A stretch of 64,000 nucleotides of DNA, taken from assembly GCA_000499405.2 (NCBI GenBank), contig HG738140.1:11497560-11561559 (forward strand). Reading direction: 5' to 3'. The notes under the pieces are model-generated. The model saw only the letters and a program-made list of their open reading frames with translations, ran no database searches and was not told the origin of the DNA. Positions within the stretch are counted from its first letter, which is position 1. Each line of letters starts with the position of its first letter. The stretch comes from Onchocerca volvulus (lineage: Eukaryota > Nematoda > Chromadorea > Rhabditida > Onchocercidae). Below are positions 51,244 through 62,288 of the stretch, one piece after another. The translations under genes were made by a program, and so were the position numbers.

Positions 51244-53599
51244 AATTATCAACAATCTGTTCATTTGCAAATGAAATAAATGTTAAAAAGGAAACAGATC
51301 ATTTAAGGAAGCAATTAAAATAAGCAATTTTTACTATCGAAAGTTATAAAAGATTTTTTTTTCATTTTTTTTTTTTTTTTACAAATGGCTTCTTATCAAA
51401 CAAAATTTTGTTTTTCACAATTAGCTTCTACAAAGGAATCGATATGAGGTCACGTTATTTCATTGTCAAGTTACTTCATTATGCTTTTTAATGCCCATAC
51501 AATCTTGGTAATATAATTTACTTATCTGCTTACTATTTTCAACTATTTATGTTTTTTTTTTTTTTTTTTCGAGTTTTAATATTTTCTAATTTACACCATT
51601 ATAAGATCTTTTCTACATCATCTAAGATATTCCTTCTTCAAGTGTTTATCACGGAATAACGTTATAGAATCATTTCATCTTGCATTCTGAACAATTTACC
51701 GCTGAACGCTTGGATTCTGAAGATAGTGGTGTTTGACGTTTACGTGTGCTTAATGTTGAAACGTTCCAAACGTACTACTTTCATTACGCTTGTGATTAAT
51801 AGCACTTCTCTCCAGTAGCAGCAGTGCCATCAAATGACAAGAGAGGGAGAATGTGGAATTTGAGAGAAGGGGAAATAGAAGGGTGAAAGGTCATAAAATT
51901 ATTCATCACTGATGAGTACACCACGTCGATAGTGCTGTTTTTGTAGTAAATGATGAAAGTGGGAGGAAATGACAAAAAGAAATGAAAAATGGCGTTTATT
52001 TATTTCATGGTTTCTCTTTTTTTCCGCCTTCCAAAATAGTTTTTGATTTAATTTCAACGAAACGATTTGATCTCAGTTGGATAAACAAGACAATAGTGTG
52101 TCGGTTCATTTGATAAGCCATATGATTTGGCTTATTTCACGACAGTTTCTCTTATCAGTTCATTGCTATTGTTAAAAAAAAAAAAATATTACCATACTTT
52201 ACGTCTTCCTCACATAAATCAATACAGTTTTTATGTGACTTGTTGTGTTTGTTTATTTATCACTTTGAAATGTAAACAAAATTTGTGCTTTGCTTCCTTG
52301 TTTTAGTTGTATCTGTTCAATTTACATCCTGTTATCTTTCTTTCTTTCATTTAAATAACGCGTCACATATCGGTTAATGTTGCTTGGCATTTAACAAACT
52401 GCTAATTAACTAGATTGATATTTAATACTAATTTTATAGTTTTATTCTCATATCGCTCCAAAAAATTTTCTTTTTGTATTTAATTCTTGCAAAAAAGGAA
52501 AACGAGAAAAAATGACTGAAAATTAATGCATATTGTAATTTTATACAATAATTTGACATCGATTCTTTCTCTTTTCATGGCTTTCTTTATAATTTATAAA
52601 TGTCTTTTTACTTATTTTCCCATCTTTCGATAAAAATATTTGTCTATTAAAAAATGCCATAACTTTGTTACATATCATTTCGATAAAGTCATACGATCAT
52701 TTCTACTTTTACATTATTGAATTGTGTAGTTGAAATCAATTATGCGAAATTCAAAAATTGAAAGTTCAAAAATAAGTATGTTTTCTTTCGTTACGCAATT
52801 TGTAAATTCATAAATATTTGCAAATTTATAAAAAGAAAACTTTGCAAGTTTTGTAAATTTCAATTCGAAAAATAGAAAATTACTCATTATAGCACAGTTA
52901 TATGAATAAATGACATAATTTATTGATTTCTCAGATAAAATATATGATCTTATTGTTTGATTCAATGATATAAGAGTTTTTCCAGCAATTAATTCGAGTG
53001 ACTATGATTTGTTCAATTTCCCTCTCTCTCATCTGTCATTCCTAATGACAGAATGATATATTTAGAGTGATAGGTTGCAGTAAAATCGATTTTTTTTTGA
53101 TGCAATTAACGAGTGTTGTAATGCATATCTGTCACACTTCCTTTGTTATATATTTCATCCTCCTTTATTAGATGAACAAATTCTTATTTGCTAGGTGAAA
53201 GGGTTAACAGATCTTATCACTTCATTAGATAATTTCTATTTTTAACAGTAACTTGAATGATCGAATTAGTTATCACAGTCTTAATAATAATAATAATTGG
53301 AAATACATAAACTATCAACTGATCTAATACAATAGTCAAACTATAATTGACCTAAATAATTTGTTATTGAATGGAAACGGTAACAATTGAGTAAACATTT
53401 CCATATAGCGAGATATGTTTCCAGGAATTTCAATCAAGCTGAAAAACCGCTGCCATAAATGCGTTCTATTTAAGACCAGATAGCTTTAGTTACTATGAAA
53501 TCTTGGCCAGTGAGTTGGTAAAAAAGTTGAAAATGTCCCAAATTTCAAAAAAATTTAGTATGTGGCTAAGTTCGACATCCAAGCACACCATAGTATGCA

Positions 53600-54010
53600 C
53601 TATTTTGCATGACCAGATCATCCCAATAATCCTGATGATCAGTTATCCTGAATTACTCTGACTTCTGATATCCTCAATAATTCTGATCACGGATAGTATC
53701 AGTAACTTTAGTCATTGATAATTCTGATGACTATGACGATGAAGGAAGATAAGATACGATTCCGGTACCGATGAATACCGGCAAATTCCGTAAGAAAAAT
53801 CCGATAAACGGTAATTCCGATAAGTGAATACACACGATGGTTTCGGCTGTTAATTCCAACCACCAGCTAATCTTGATGATTATTTTCAGCAAATAACCCC
53901 CCCCCCGAGGGATTTTAAGCAGCCGAAAATGCATCAATTTTAGTTTCAAATTTTTTGTGAATGCATAATACAAAAAGTATCGCCGCAATATCCGTGAGTA
54001 CTATAACCGG
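53600..54010. promoter_or_regulatory. Motif-rich upstream region of the lyase gene
   Basis: This stretch repeats AATAATCCTGATGATCAG-like words several times, then ATTCCG/CCGGTA words (GGTACCG, ATACCGG, GATAAACGGTAATTCCGATA). It includes AGATAAG at 53747-53753 and CGATAAG at 53818-53824. GATA-type sites are common in nematode gut promoters. A run of ten C (53897-53906) is exceptional in this AT-rich DNA. A regulatory role is inferred only from position and motif density. Confidence 0.3.
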
Positions 54011-54099
54011 TAATCCATAAATACGTCAATACATCGTTTTCTCGCCATACAATCAATCAATTAATCAATACAATTGGATTTTTCCTTTCATCATCCTTT

Positions 54100-54101
54100 A
54101 G
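54100..54101 (+). promoter_or_regulatory. Splice acceptor just before the lyase ATG (possible SL trans-splice site)
   Basis: TTTCATCATCCTTTAG ends at 54101, 30 nt before the start codon, leaving a short purine-rich leader (ACAACAGAAA) in front of ATG. No coding exon is visible upstream, so this fits spliced-leader addition or a 5' UTR intron. Confidence 0.5.
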
Positions 54102-54131
54102 GGTTACTTCCACCGACCGAAACAACAGAAA

Positions 54132-57100
54132 ATGGTCAATCATCAAGAATATTTCCCACATTTTGGTACCAATGCAATTCATGCTGGACAAGAAGCGGAA
54201 CAATGGGATACGAATCAGGTTGGCATACTGTTTACTAACTGTTATATCTCAATCTTTTCTCTCACAAGAATAAATTTTGTGCAATTTCAATGTCAATTAT
54301 TTCCCATAAAAAATTAATTTCTATTGATTTTTTACTGTTTCTTTGTCTGTCTATGATTATCATCAATCTTTCCTCAAAAAAGTCATCATTAAATAACGTA
54401 ATATTGAGGTATTAATATATAGATATCACTTCACTTCAAATGTTTTAGGAAATTCCAACACATTCAGTATAGCGTTGGTTTTCTTTGAAAACGCTCGACG
54501 AATAGTAGCCTGAAAGTATGATGGATTTTAGTCTTTTCACTCTGATAGTTTCTTCAAGCGATTCTAGTGATTCTTGAATTTTTCAATAGATTCTTCGATT
54601 AAACTAATCGATAAGTGAAGGGTAGGATGAGAAATTTATGATACTTGAAATGTGCTATACTGAATTTCGAATATGTAGCCAGAGATCATTCATGAAGCGT
54701 AAAGTTGTTGCACTTCTCTTGTTAGTTATAAATCAATAAAGTTTGAAGAATTTCTCAAAAAAAGAGAATATGTTTTGCAGATTATTCCACCGATATCACT
54801 TTCAACAACATTCAAACAACCAAAACCAGGAAAACCGGTAAAGCATGATTATTCACGTGCTAGTAATCCATCTCGAGATGTCCTGGAAAGATGTTTGGCT
54901 TCTTTGGAAGATGCAGAATATTGTAAATGTTTTATGAAATCATTCCTTTATCATAGTAATAATTCATCCCTGAGATGTTCTAAAGAAATTTCTAACTTTT
55001 TTTTTATTTTTCGGAATAGTTATATCTAATTTTTTTTTCGTTTCTTTATCACGAGGAAAAAAGTTCCATTTACGGCAGCTAGTGAATTTCCGGAAATCAA
55101 GAGAAAAAAAGAGGTTAAAGCTATGTTATTTTTCACCTTTAATTATGTACTAATTTATCAATTGGTCTTTAATCTTTAGTTCTAAAAATTAAATATAACA
55201 ATATTTCCGTAGCAGTTTTAAAATTGTACCTAATTTTTCCAGGTCGGGTATATTCGTCAGGCCTTGCGGCATCAATGGCAATCACAAATACATTAAAATC
55301 AAGTGATCATATTGTTTGCTGCGATGATGTTTATGGTGGTAAAGATTCTGCTATAATTTTTTCAAGTCTTCAACATAATTAAATGGGAGAGGTTAAAGGT
55401 GAAATCAGTGATGCGAATGATATCTTTAGTTTTATTAAATCCTCATTGTTGATTACAACAATTTGCATTGCTATCTTATTTAATTGAAGAATTTGAACTT
55501 TGAAAATTTTGAATCATCTATTGATCGTTGCTTACATTTGAGGCACTCAGCGTTATTTTCGGAAAGTTTCCGTTCTACATCATGGCTTAGAAATTTCATT
55601 CGTTGATATGACCGATCTGAAAGTATTCAGTCAAGCTTTAAAAAGCAATACGAAGGTAAAGTTAATTACACAATAAAGCTTTCTCAAGAACTTTTTTTTT
55701 TTTTAAATTCATAAATTGACTTTGTAACTTAAAACTCATGAACTGGCTTTCAAAATCTGAAGAAATTTCCTTGAAATGTTTAAAGTATATTGTTCAATTT
55801 TTTCTTTTCTAAATAAGTCCCTGTTTATTTGACGATTTCCTGGAATTATTGTGACATTATTTCTTTGACATTACTTTCCTCATTATTATGAATTCGCTGA
55901 GTGAAATTTGCGGAAAATAAATAATAACGTTAGTTGCAGATGATATGGCTTGAAACGCCGTCGAATCCGCTGTTGAAAGTTATGGATATCGCAGCTATTG
56001 TAGAAATCACGAAAACTTTCCGAAGTGATATCCTGATAGTTGTGGATAATACTTTCATGTCACCTTACTTCCAAGTTTGTTTGTCAAATTTTTTTTTGAT
56101 GTGGTTACTGATAATGGTTTAGAAGGAAAAATTCTATAATCAACTGAAATTGATATATCGCGAATGTTTGCAATATTCTAAGTTTACTCTTATTGTATCA
56201 TTGTATTCATTTTTCTTTATCATCTACGACCACTTTTTTTCCTGCTCTTATTGATTGAATCGATTTAGATAACAAAATTTCGAAGTCAAAATGAATTCTT
56301 CAATTAAAAAATATTTTAAAGCATCCGTTGTCATTTGGAGCCGATGCTGTGCTACATTCAATCACGAAATACATCAACGGTCATTCTGATGTTGTAATGG
56401 GTGCTGTAATGACGAATATAAAAAGTCTGGATGAAAATTTGAAATTTCAGCAACTTGGTTAGTGCACTTTTTTCTCAGGATAATTGGCAGAAAATTTCAA
56501 GAAAGATTTTTGGATGATAAATGAAATTAATGTTGAACTAAGTAAGGAAGAAAAGAATTTGTCATCGGTGAAAATGTCATCGGTGAAGATGATTGATTGC
56601 TGAATGCAACTTTTCTAACTTTTCTTTCTTGAATATCAAGCATTTTAGATTCTCTGCTATACTTTTAAGTGCGAATGCACATTTCTGTCTATTTTAGCCG
56701 GAAGGAATCTTTCCATTATTGTAGTAATTCTTTTATAATAGTTGATACTAAAATAGTTTCTCAGTTAATTGCATTATATCTCCGTACATAGTTTTTTCTT
56801 GCCGCATTCATTTAAATTTAATCTTTTTCAAATTAATTCATTGGTACCATTCAACTCTGCTTGTTCAGGTAAGAAAAAAAAAAAGCATATTTAAAGTTGC
56901 TTCTTTTAATTCTAGTTTTTATTAAATTTTATTAAATTCTTGCAGCTGTTGGAGCAGTACCATCACCGTTTGATTGCTTTTTGGTAAATCGTGGCGTGAA
57001 AACACTGCATGTTAGAATGCAAGCACATATGGCTAATGCTCTGCAGATAGCTACATTTCTAGAAAGTAATCCCAGAATTGAACGAGTTAGTCAGAAACTT

Positions 57101-57882
57101 CCTTTGAAATAAACGATTTATGAATTCTTTTCTCTTGTGAATTCTGTAAATTTAACTTTCAGGTCCTTTATCCAGAACTTCAGTCTCATCCACAACATGA
57201 GATTCATAAGAAGCAAACAAAAGGAATGAGTGGCATGATGTCATTTTATTTGAAAGGAGGATTGGAAGAATCTGAAGAATTTTTATCCAGTCTAAAAGTA
57301 GGTGTTTCATGCGAAAAGCACATTTCGAGACATTTGTTTCGATAATTATTGTGAAAATCAAAATAATCTTAGCCGTTAATCTCATATTTTATAGATTTTC
57401 ACTTTGGCGGAATCACTCGGTGGTTTCGAGAGTCTGGCAGAATTGCCAGCTGCAATGACCCATGCTTCGGTACCTACGGAAGATCGAATCAAACTGGGTA
57501 TCGGTGACAATTTAATTCGAATATCAGTGGGAATAGAAGATGCCGAAGATTTGATCCAAGATCTTGATCAAGCGCTCAAAAAAGCTGTAAGTCTTGAGCG
57601 ACATATATCGATATACTGTTTATATTTCAATTTATATTAATAAATTTTGAGCTGCCGGTAAAAGCCTGCTTGCTGAAACTTTTTTACGGCTAATCCTATC
57701 CGTGCTTTTTATCTTGTTTTTAAAACTTCTGGAGAAATATTAATATATCATTAGATAAACTTTTTTTTTCTTGCTATAACAGATTTATCCGTTGCGCTAC
57801 TATTTGAACAGTTGTTTTGAAATACATTTTCATGATGTAAAACTTCACGTTTTGATTTCAGATTCCGAAAATACCAGTTTAA
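54132..57882 (+). CDS. cth: Cystathionine gamma-lyase
   Basis: This PLP enzyme of transsulfuration splits cystathionine into cysteine, 2-oxobutyrate and ammonia, and can make H2S; it is cytosolic. Exons: 54132-54218, 54781-54922, 55243-55338, 55543-55655, 55940-56074, 56322-56457, 56946-57085, 57163-57297, 57395-57586, 57862-57882. They give 398 residues, the usual length, with all phases agreeing. Visible landmarks: FGTNAIHAGQEAEQWD, YSRASNPSRDVLERCLASLE, YSSGLAASMAI, Tyr107 in DDVYGG, WLETPSNPLLKV, Asp182 in VVDNTF for the PLP ring nitrogen, the Schiff-base Lys207 in SITKYINGHSDVVMG, and ESLGGFESLAELPA with the Glu that favours gamma-lyase over synthase or beta-lyase. The last exon adds only IPKIPV and the stop. 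The acceptor at 55541-55542 (TTTGAG) is unusual. C. elegans has two such genes, cth-1 and cth-2; I cannot say which is the closer relative. Confidence 0.95.
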
Positions 57883-60077
57883 ATACCTTAGATTGCTGCC
57901 GAAATTTAAAGAATTGACGAATTTTTACAGTCGCGCAACATTTTCGTCTGATTTTAATGGAATATCATACGAGGCTGTGTTTTTTAATTAATTGTTTGAT
58001 TGATTGATCCTTTTCATTACGGAAACGGAATATTGTAGATGTTGTGTTGGGTAAATGGTCAAAAATATCATTCTATATACTTTATAAAAATTTATCGCAT
58101 AAATATTGTCACGTTGTTTTTCCAATCAGTTATGCATACACATTTTCATACACGTATATTTGCACATAAATGGGAATCAAGGATACTGTAAAGAAGCGAT
58201 TTTAAAATTAAAAGGCCAAAAGAAGTGATATGTCGTCAACTAACGCTTCATGCTTAGATATTATTGGAAATAATTATACTTTATAATGATGTAAGCATGT
58301 TAATTTACAGTAATATGCTAATTTAATACCAAATACTAAACATTGAATTGATAACTAAAAATGTGTTTCTGATTATTTATTTTGACTCTGACAAATTCTC
58401 GAGTTCTTTTATACATGCAACTAATGATACGTCGATCTTTGGACATGCATTTATCAATTATCAGTTCATGTGTTTTCACTCCAACTTATTCAATAACTTT
58501 GATATTAAGATTTCTGAACAAAAGATGAATAGCTTTTCCGATCACTAACATTTTTAGAAGAACTGGAACGATTCTTGGTCTTTCCCGCTAAATCAGTTTT
58601 TAATCATCTATCTTTTGTTATCTCTATCGCTTTTACAAATTTCCTGTAAAAAGAGTAGCTGAATTTTTTGGTGTATTAATCAGTTTATTAAAAATTGATA
58701 ATCAAAAAAATCAACGTCTATATTACCACAAGCAATGTAAATCAATGGGATTTTCGCAACGTTGCCAAAATTGTTACTTTCAGTATAAGTAATATTATTA
58801 AAACTTTTTTAATTTTGGTAATTCATAAAAAACTTTAATTTTACAATATTAATGGAGAAAATAAAAGGTGAAAAAGTCTTATCAATAATTATCTCTATTG
58901 AAATCATTACTGGAATGCCATTTCTAAAAAGTCAAATTGTTACTTTATGATTTTTTATTAGTATGAAAACATTCCTTGAATTCATGTTTCAGTTAACTCC
59001 AATCCCATCATTATCACAGAATGTTATCAGCGAGTGCATTAATTTTTGTTACAATCTCTTTCATAGATAGCCGTTCTGCTTTATTTTATATATATATATA
59101 TATAATATATTTAATATCTTGAAATTGCACTTCATTTCAGGTTAACACTTTGAACTCATTTCACTCTTAAATTACTGAAAGCAGTAATCAAAATATCGAT
59201 TATAATGCTAACAGTGATAACATAATTGGATATAAACGGCGAAAAAGGCTATTTATATGAAAGTAATTATATTATATTAATTAGAAATGACAACAAAATA
59301 GGCAAATCAAATAAGGGATCGAAGATAATATTCAAGAAAAAAAAAAACACACAGTTTTGATTACATTGCTTTCTGAATTTTGGTCTTGATTATATTGCTT
59401 ATCATTCTTTTAATAAGATGAAATAATGAAATCTTAAATGGCATTGTTCTGATTTAACAAATGAAAATTCTGTTCTGTAACTCCTGAGTACTTCTCAAAC
59501 TAATTCCAAATTGAATATTTCAACAAATTTTGATTACTTTTTGAAATTGTATGCTATCGAAATACGTTAAATAGTGTCAGTTAAATGATATCAAGTGAAT
59601 TTTAAAAATGTCAGGTTTAAATTTTATCACATGATAAAATCTGCTCTAAGCAAACAAAAATGTTGCTATTCACACATCATTGCAAGTTCGTCACCGATTA
59701 TTTGAATATTTCTATGCAACGTTGCATTCAAATAGGCTTGTATTTTAAATAAACAAGACGCTTTTTTATGAACTTTTGGGCTAGCTGGAGCCCCACGATT
59801 CTTGTGGTCGGCTCCAGCTAGTAAATAAATAAAAATAGTATATGAAGTATAATGCATTCATACAAATTTAACTTTTTTGCAATCTTACTTTCATGTCATA
59901 ATGAAATTTTCTGTTCTTCACTTCTTTATTTTTATTTTTGAATAATTAACATGCTTAGATTATTCATCCATATTTTAGACAAAGTGTTAAAAATAATCAT
60001 TTCAATTGCAAACATATGAAATGTATAATAACGAAAAATAGAGAAAGCAGTGTTATAAATTGCGACACATATCACTG
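57883..60077. other. Convergent intergenic region with one dispersed repeat
   Basis: It lies between the 3' ends of the lyase gene (plus) and the MSP-domain gene (minus). No gene was found. It holds a TA tract (59088-59110) and copy B of repeat family 1. AATAAA on the minus strand (plus TTTATT at 59925-59930 and 59931-59936), about 145 nt past the MSP-domain stop, may be that gene's polyadenylation signal. Confidence 0.6.
59650..59821 (-). repeat. Dispersed hairpin-palindrome repeat family 1, copy B
   Basis: Read on the minus strand, this repeats copy A (44136-44330). It opens with the hairpin CTAGCTGGAGCC...GGCTCCAGCTAG (59781-59821 on plus; 12-bp outer stem, 2-nt bulge, then CCAC/GTGG). 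CCAAAAGTTCATAAA and GCGTCTT come next, then the 14-bp palindrome ATGCAACGTTGCAT (59714-59727), AGAAAT, ATCGGTGA and GAACTTG. It is shorter than copy A between the hairpin and the body. The 63-codon minus-strand frame here is repeat sequence, not a gene. Confidence 0.85.
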
Positions 60078-62288
60078 TCAATCATAATTGTGTTTGCGAG
60101 GTCCGCGATATTCGTCATCCAAGGATTGCAGAATGATAGCTCCAAGGAAGCAACACACGATTACAATCAGCCAGAAGAGCATATCAGGATTTTCGAGAAA
60201 GCCTTTCGGATGATCTGTTTCGCTATCAATATCATTTCTGCAATGTTCAATTCCGAAAGTACGATCCTACGATCACGTCGATATAAGTTATTTTAAGTCA
60301 AGGAATTTTCATTTAATAAAATGTTTTACTCATTTACTTTTAAAACAATATATTTTTTACATAAATTTGCGAAGACTATGAAAAAATTTTTGGACATTGA
60401 AATATAGAAGTCTTGCTTAAACAAGCAACATTGATCATTTTTTAATGGTTTCCCCAAAAGTACAACTATTAATTTTTTGCCAGAAGGTACAACTGTTAAT
60501 AATAGTCTTCTGCTAAGTTCATGATATTACAAAATTCGAGGAAATCTACTTGCAATGATGTAATAAATTATTATTAACTTCAAATTGCTTTCATCATTTG
60601 TTGATCGTTCAGAAATTGTTTCCGATTTAAAGATTATTTTATGAATAGGCAAATCATTTATAGTACATTCAGCTTCTGGATTTATCACTGCTAAAAATCA
60701 TTTTGCTTTCAGATTTATCAATGCTAAAATTCGTTGATTTTCGGGAGAGAAAAAAAAATAATGCCAATTTTTTAAAATTCCGATATATTATGAATGCGTT
60801 ATATAGGCATTTATGTCATATGTAACGCTTGATCAAATATTCACATTATTCTGGGTAATTTAGCTTTTTGATTTTTGAACTGCTAATAGTTTCAGATTTG
60901 ATAGTTAATAGAATTTTCAATATTTGAAACTATTTTCTTGGCCTGTTCTCCTGTTCAGTCGACTTATATCATTACCTTGGTATCGCTAGCTTTCATTTAT
61001 TCGGACCAAAAAATGAAAATGATTTGGAGTAAATATAAATACGTTGAATTAATTACCTTTAAATTTTGCCGATCCATCAGTAACTTCTGCACCAGTTGTA
61101 ACGGCAATTAATTTTATGAAAAGTTGTAGTTTAGGTGAAGGCATATCTGTCCACATGCTTATATTTTTAGGTCGTTGCCACATTAAATTCACTTGATCGG
61201 TTCCAAGCATTCCGATATGCCCAGACATCGTTGGTTCAGCCTATTAAAGTTTCTTGCAAGTAAATATAGTAAAAAAGTTAGATAGGATAGATAAGTAGAA
61301 ATTGGAAAACAAAAGGAAGAATAAATTGATTAAAATAACTATGAAAATCGTCAGTTAAAGAATGTGTGAGAAATTAATTTAAAAGTTTTCTCCTCATATA
61401 AATAGCAACGTAATGCAAGAATAAAGAATGGTCAGTGTTGAAAAAGCGGCCAGAATTTTGATATAAATATATATGGTATAAACAAGAAATGGGCAAATTT
61501 TAATAATTTTATGATTTGATTAGCCACTTTCTCATTATTTACTTACAAAACAGTACTTTAATAGCATTATCGGTACATTTCAATATCCATTGTAATTGAT
61601 GATTGCTATTGTTACATAATAAAAGTTTCACATGTGCCACAGTTGGCTGTTCTTTCTCTACAGCAAATTTCAGAAGACTAAAAGGATAGTGAGGATTTGA
61701 ATTTTTTATTTTTTTTTTGTTGATTTATTAAGTAGTGGTATTGGAATAACAAGATGGTTTCGTTTTTGATAGATTTTTTTATAGGTGATAAATTTATGAT
61801 ATCACAAATTTCTTACTAATATCGCAATTTTCAATTAATTGAAAAACCGCTCTTTTTTTGTTCTTTAGTTTTCTAACATTATACAAGAAGAAACCTTCTG
61901 CGGAGTGGTTTTTTTTCTTTATTTTTAGATTCTACTGTATAATCGTTCCTGAAATTAACCGAATATTTCGATAGATTACCACTAATATCAATCAGATTTC
62001 AATAATTCGAATGAGGTTACATTAATGGATCAGTCATATTTTTTTCTAGTTTAAAATGAGTGAAATCATTGTTTGCTAGCCAATTCAAGGCAACTTTTCA
62101 ACTTTTACTTTTTACTTATTTTAAATTAAACTTTAACCCTTCCCCGTTTCAATTGAACTTGAAAGCTTTGTTGATGAGAAAGCATTGTTTAATTGCCATC
62201 GATTTTCGTAGCACTTTTAGTAGTTGAAATTTGAAATTCACTTCGTCTCGTACTATCGAAATGCTTACTTCAAAGCCATCATCGACAT
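60078..62288 (-). CDS. MSP-domain protein with C-terminal membrane anchor (VAP-like)
   Basis: Exons on the minus strand: 62288-62269, 61677-61557, 61240-61057, 60690-60579, 60237-60078. Together they give 198 residues and a stop. The ATG exon is only 20 nt (MSMMAL plus 2 nt) with a GTAAGC donor. Residues about 8-100 form a major sperm protein-type beta sandwich: PTVAHVKLLLCNNSNHQLQW, ILKCTDN, IKAEPTMSGHIGML, and QVNLMWQRPK. A polar linker of about 60 residues follows, then one membrane segment at about 165-182 (MLFWLIVIVCCFLGAIIL) and a charged 16-residue tail (DDEYRGPRKHNYD). The layout is like VAP/MOSPD tail-anchored proteins, which tether the ER to other membranes, but there is no obvious coiled coil. 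Donors GTACTG (61556) and GTTAAT (60578) are weak. They were chosen because only they keep phase and domain continuity. It is not a cytoskeletal sperm MSP. Confidence 0.72.

Larger units (their letters stand above)
49451..54131. other. Intergenic: SPV-1-like 3' flank to lyase 5' flank
   Basis: No gene was found. It holds TA microsatellites (50532-50571), a short hairpin (51206-51243), a less AT-rich stretch at about 51690-51860 with no recognisable product, and a motif-rich region at 53600-54010. Both flanking genes are on the plus strand, so the right part should contain the lyase promoter. Confidence 0.6.

Noticed and set aside
51680..51860. Less AT-rich stretch with short open frames on both strands
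   Set aside because: No frame exceeds about 56 codons, there is no domain, and no RNA fold was recognised; it may be regulatory or chance.
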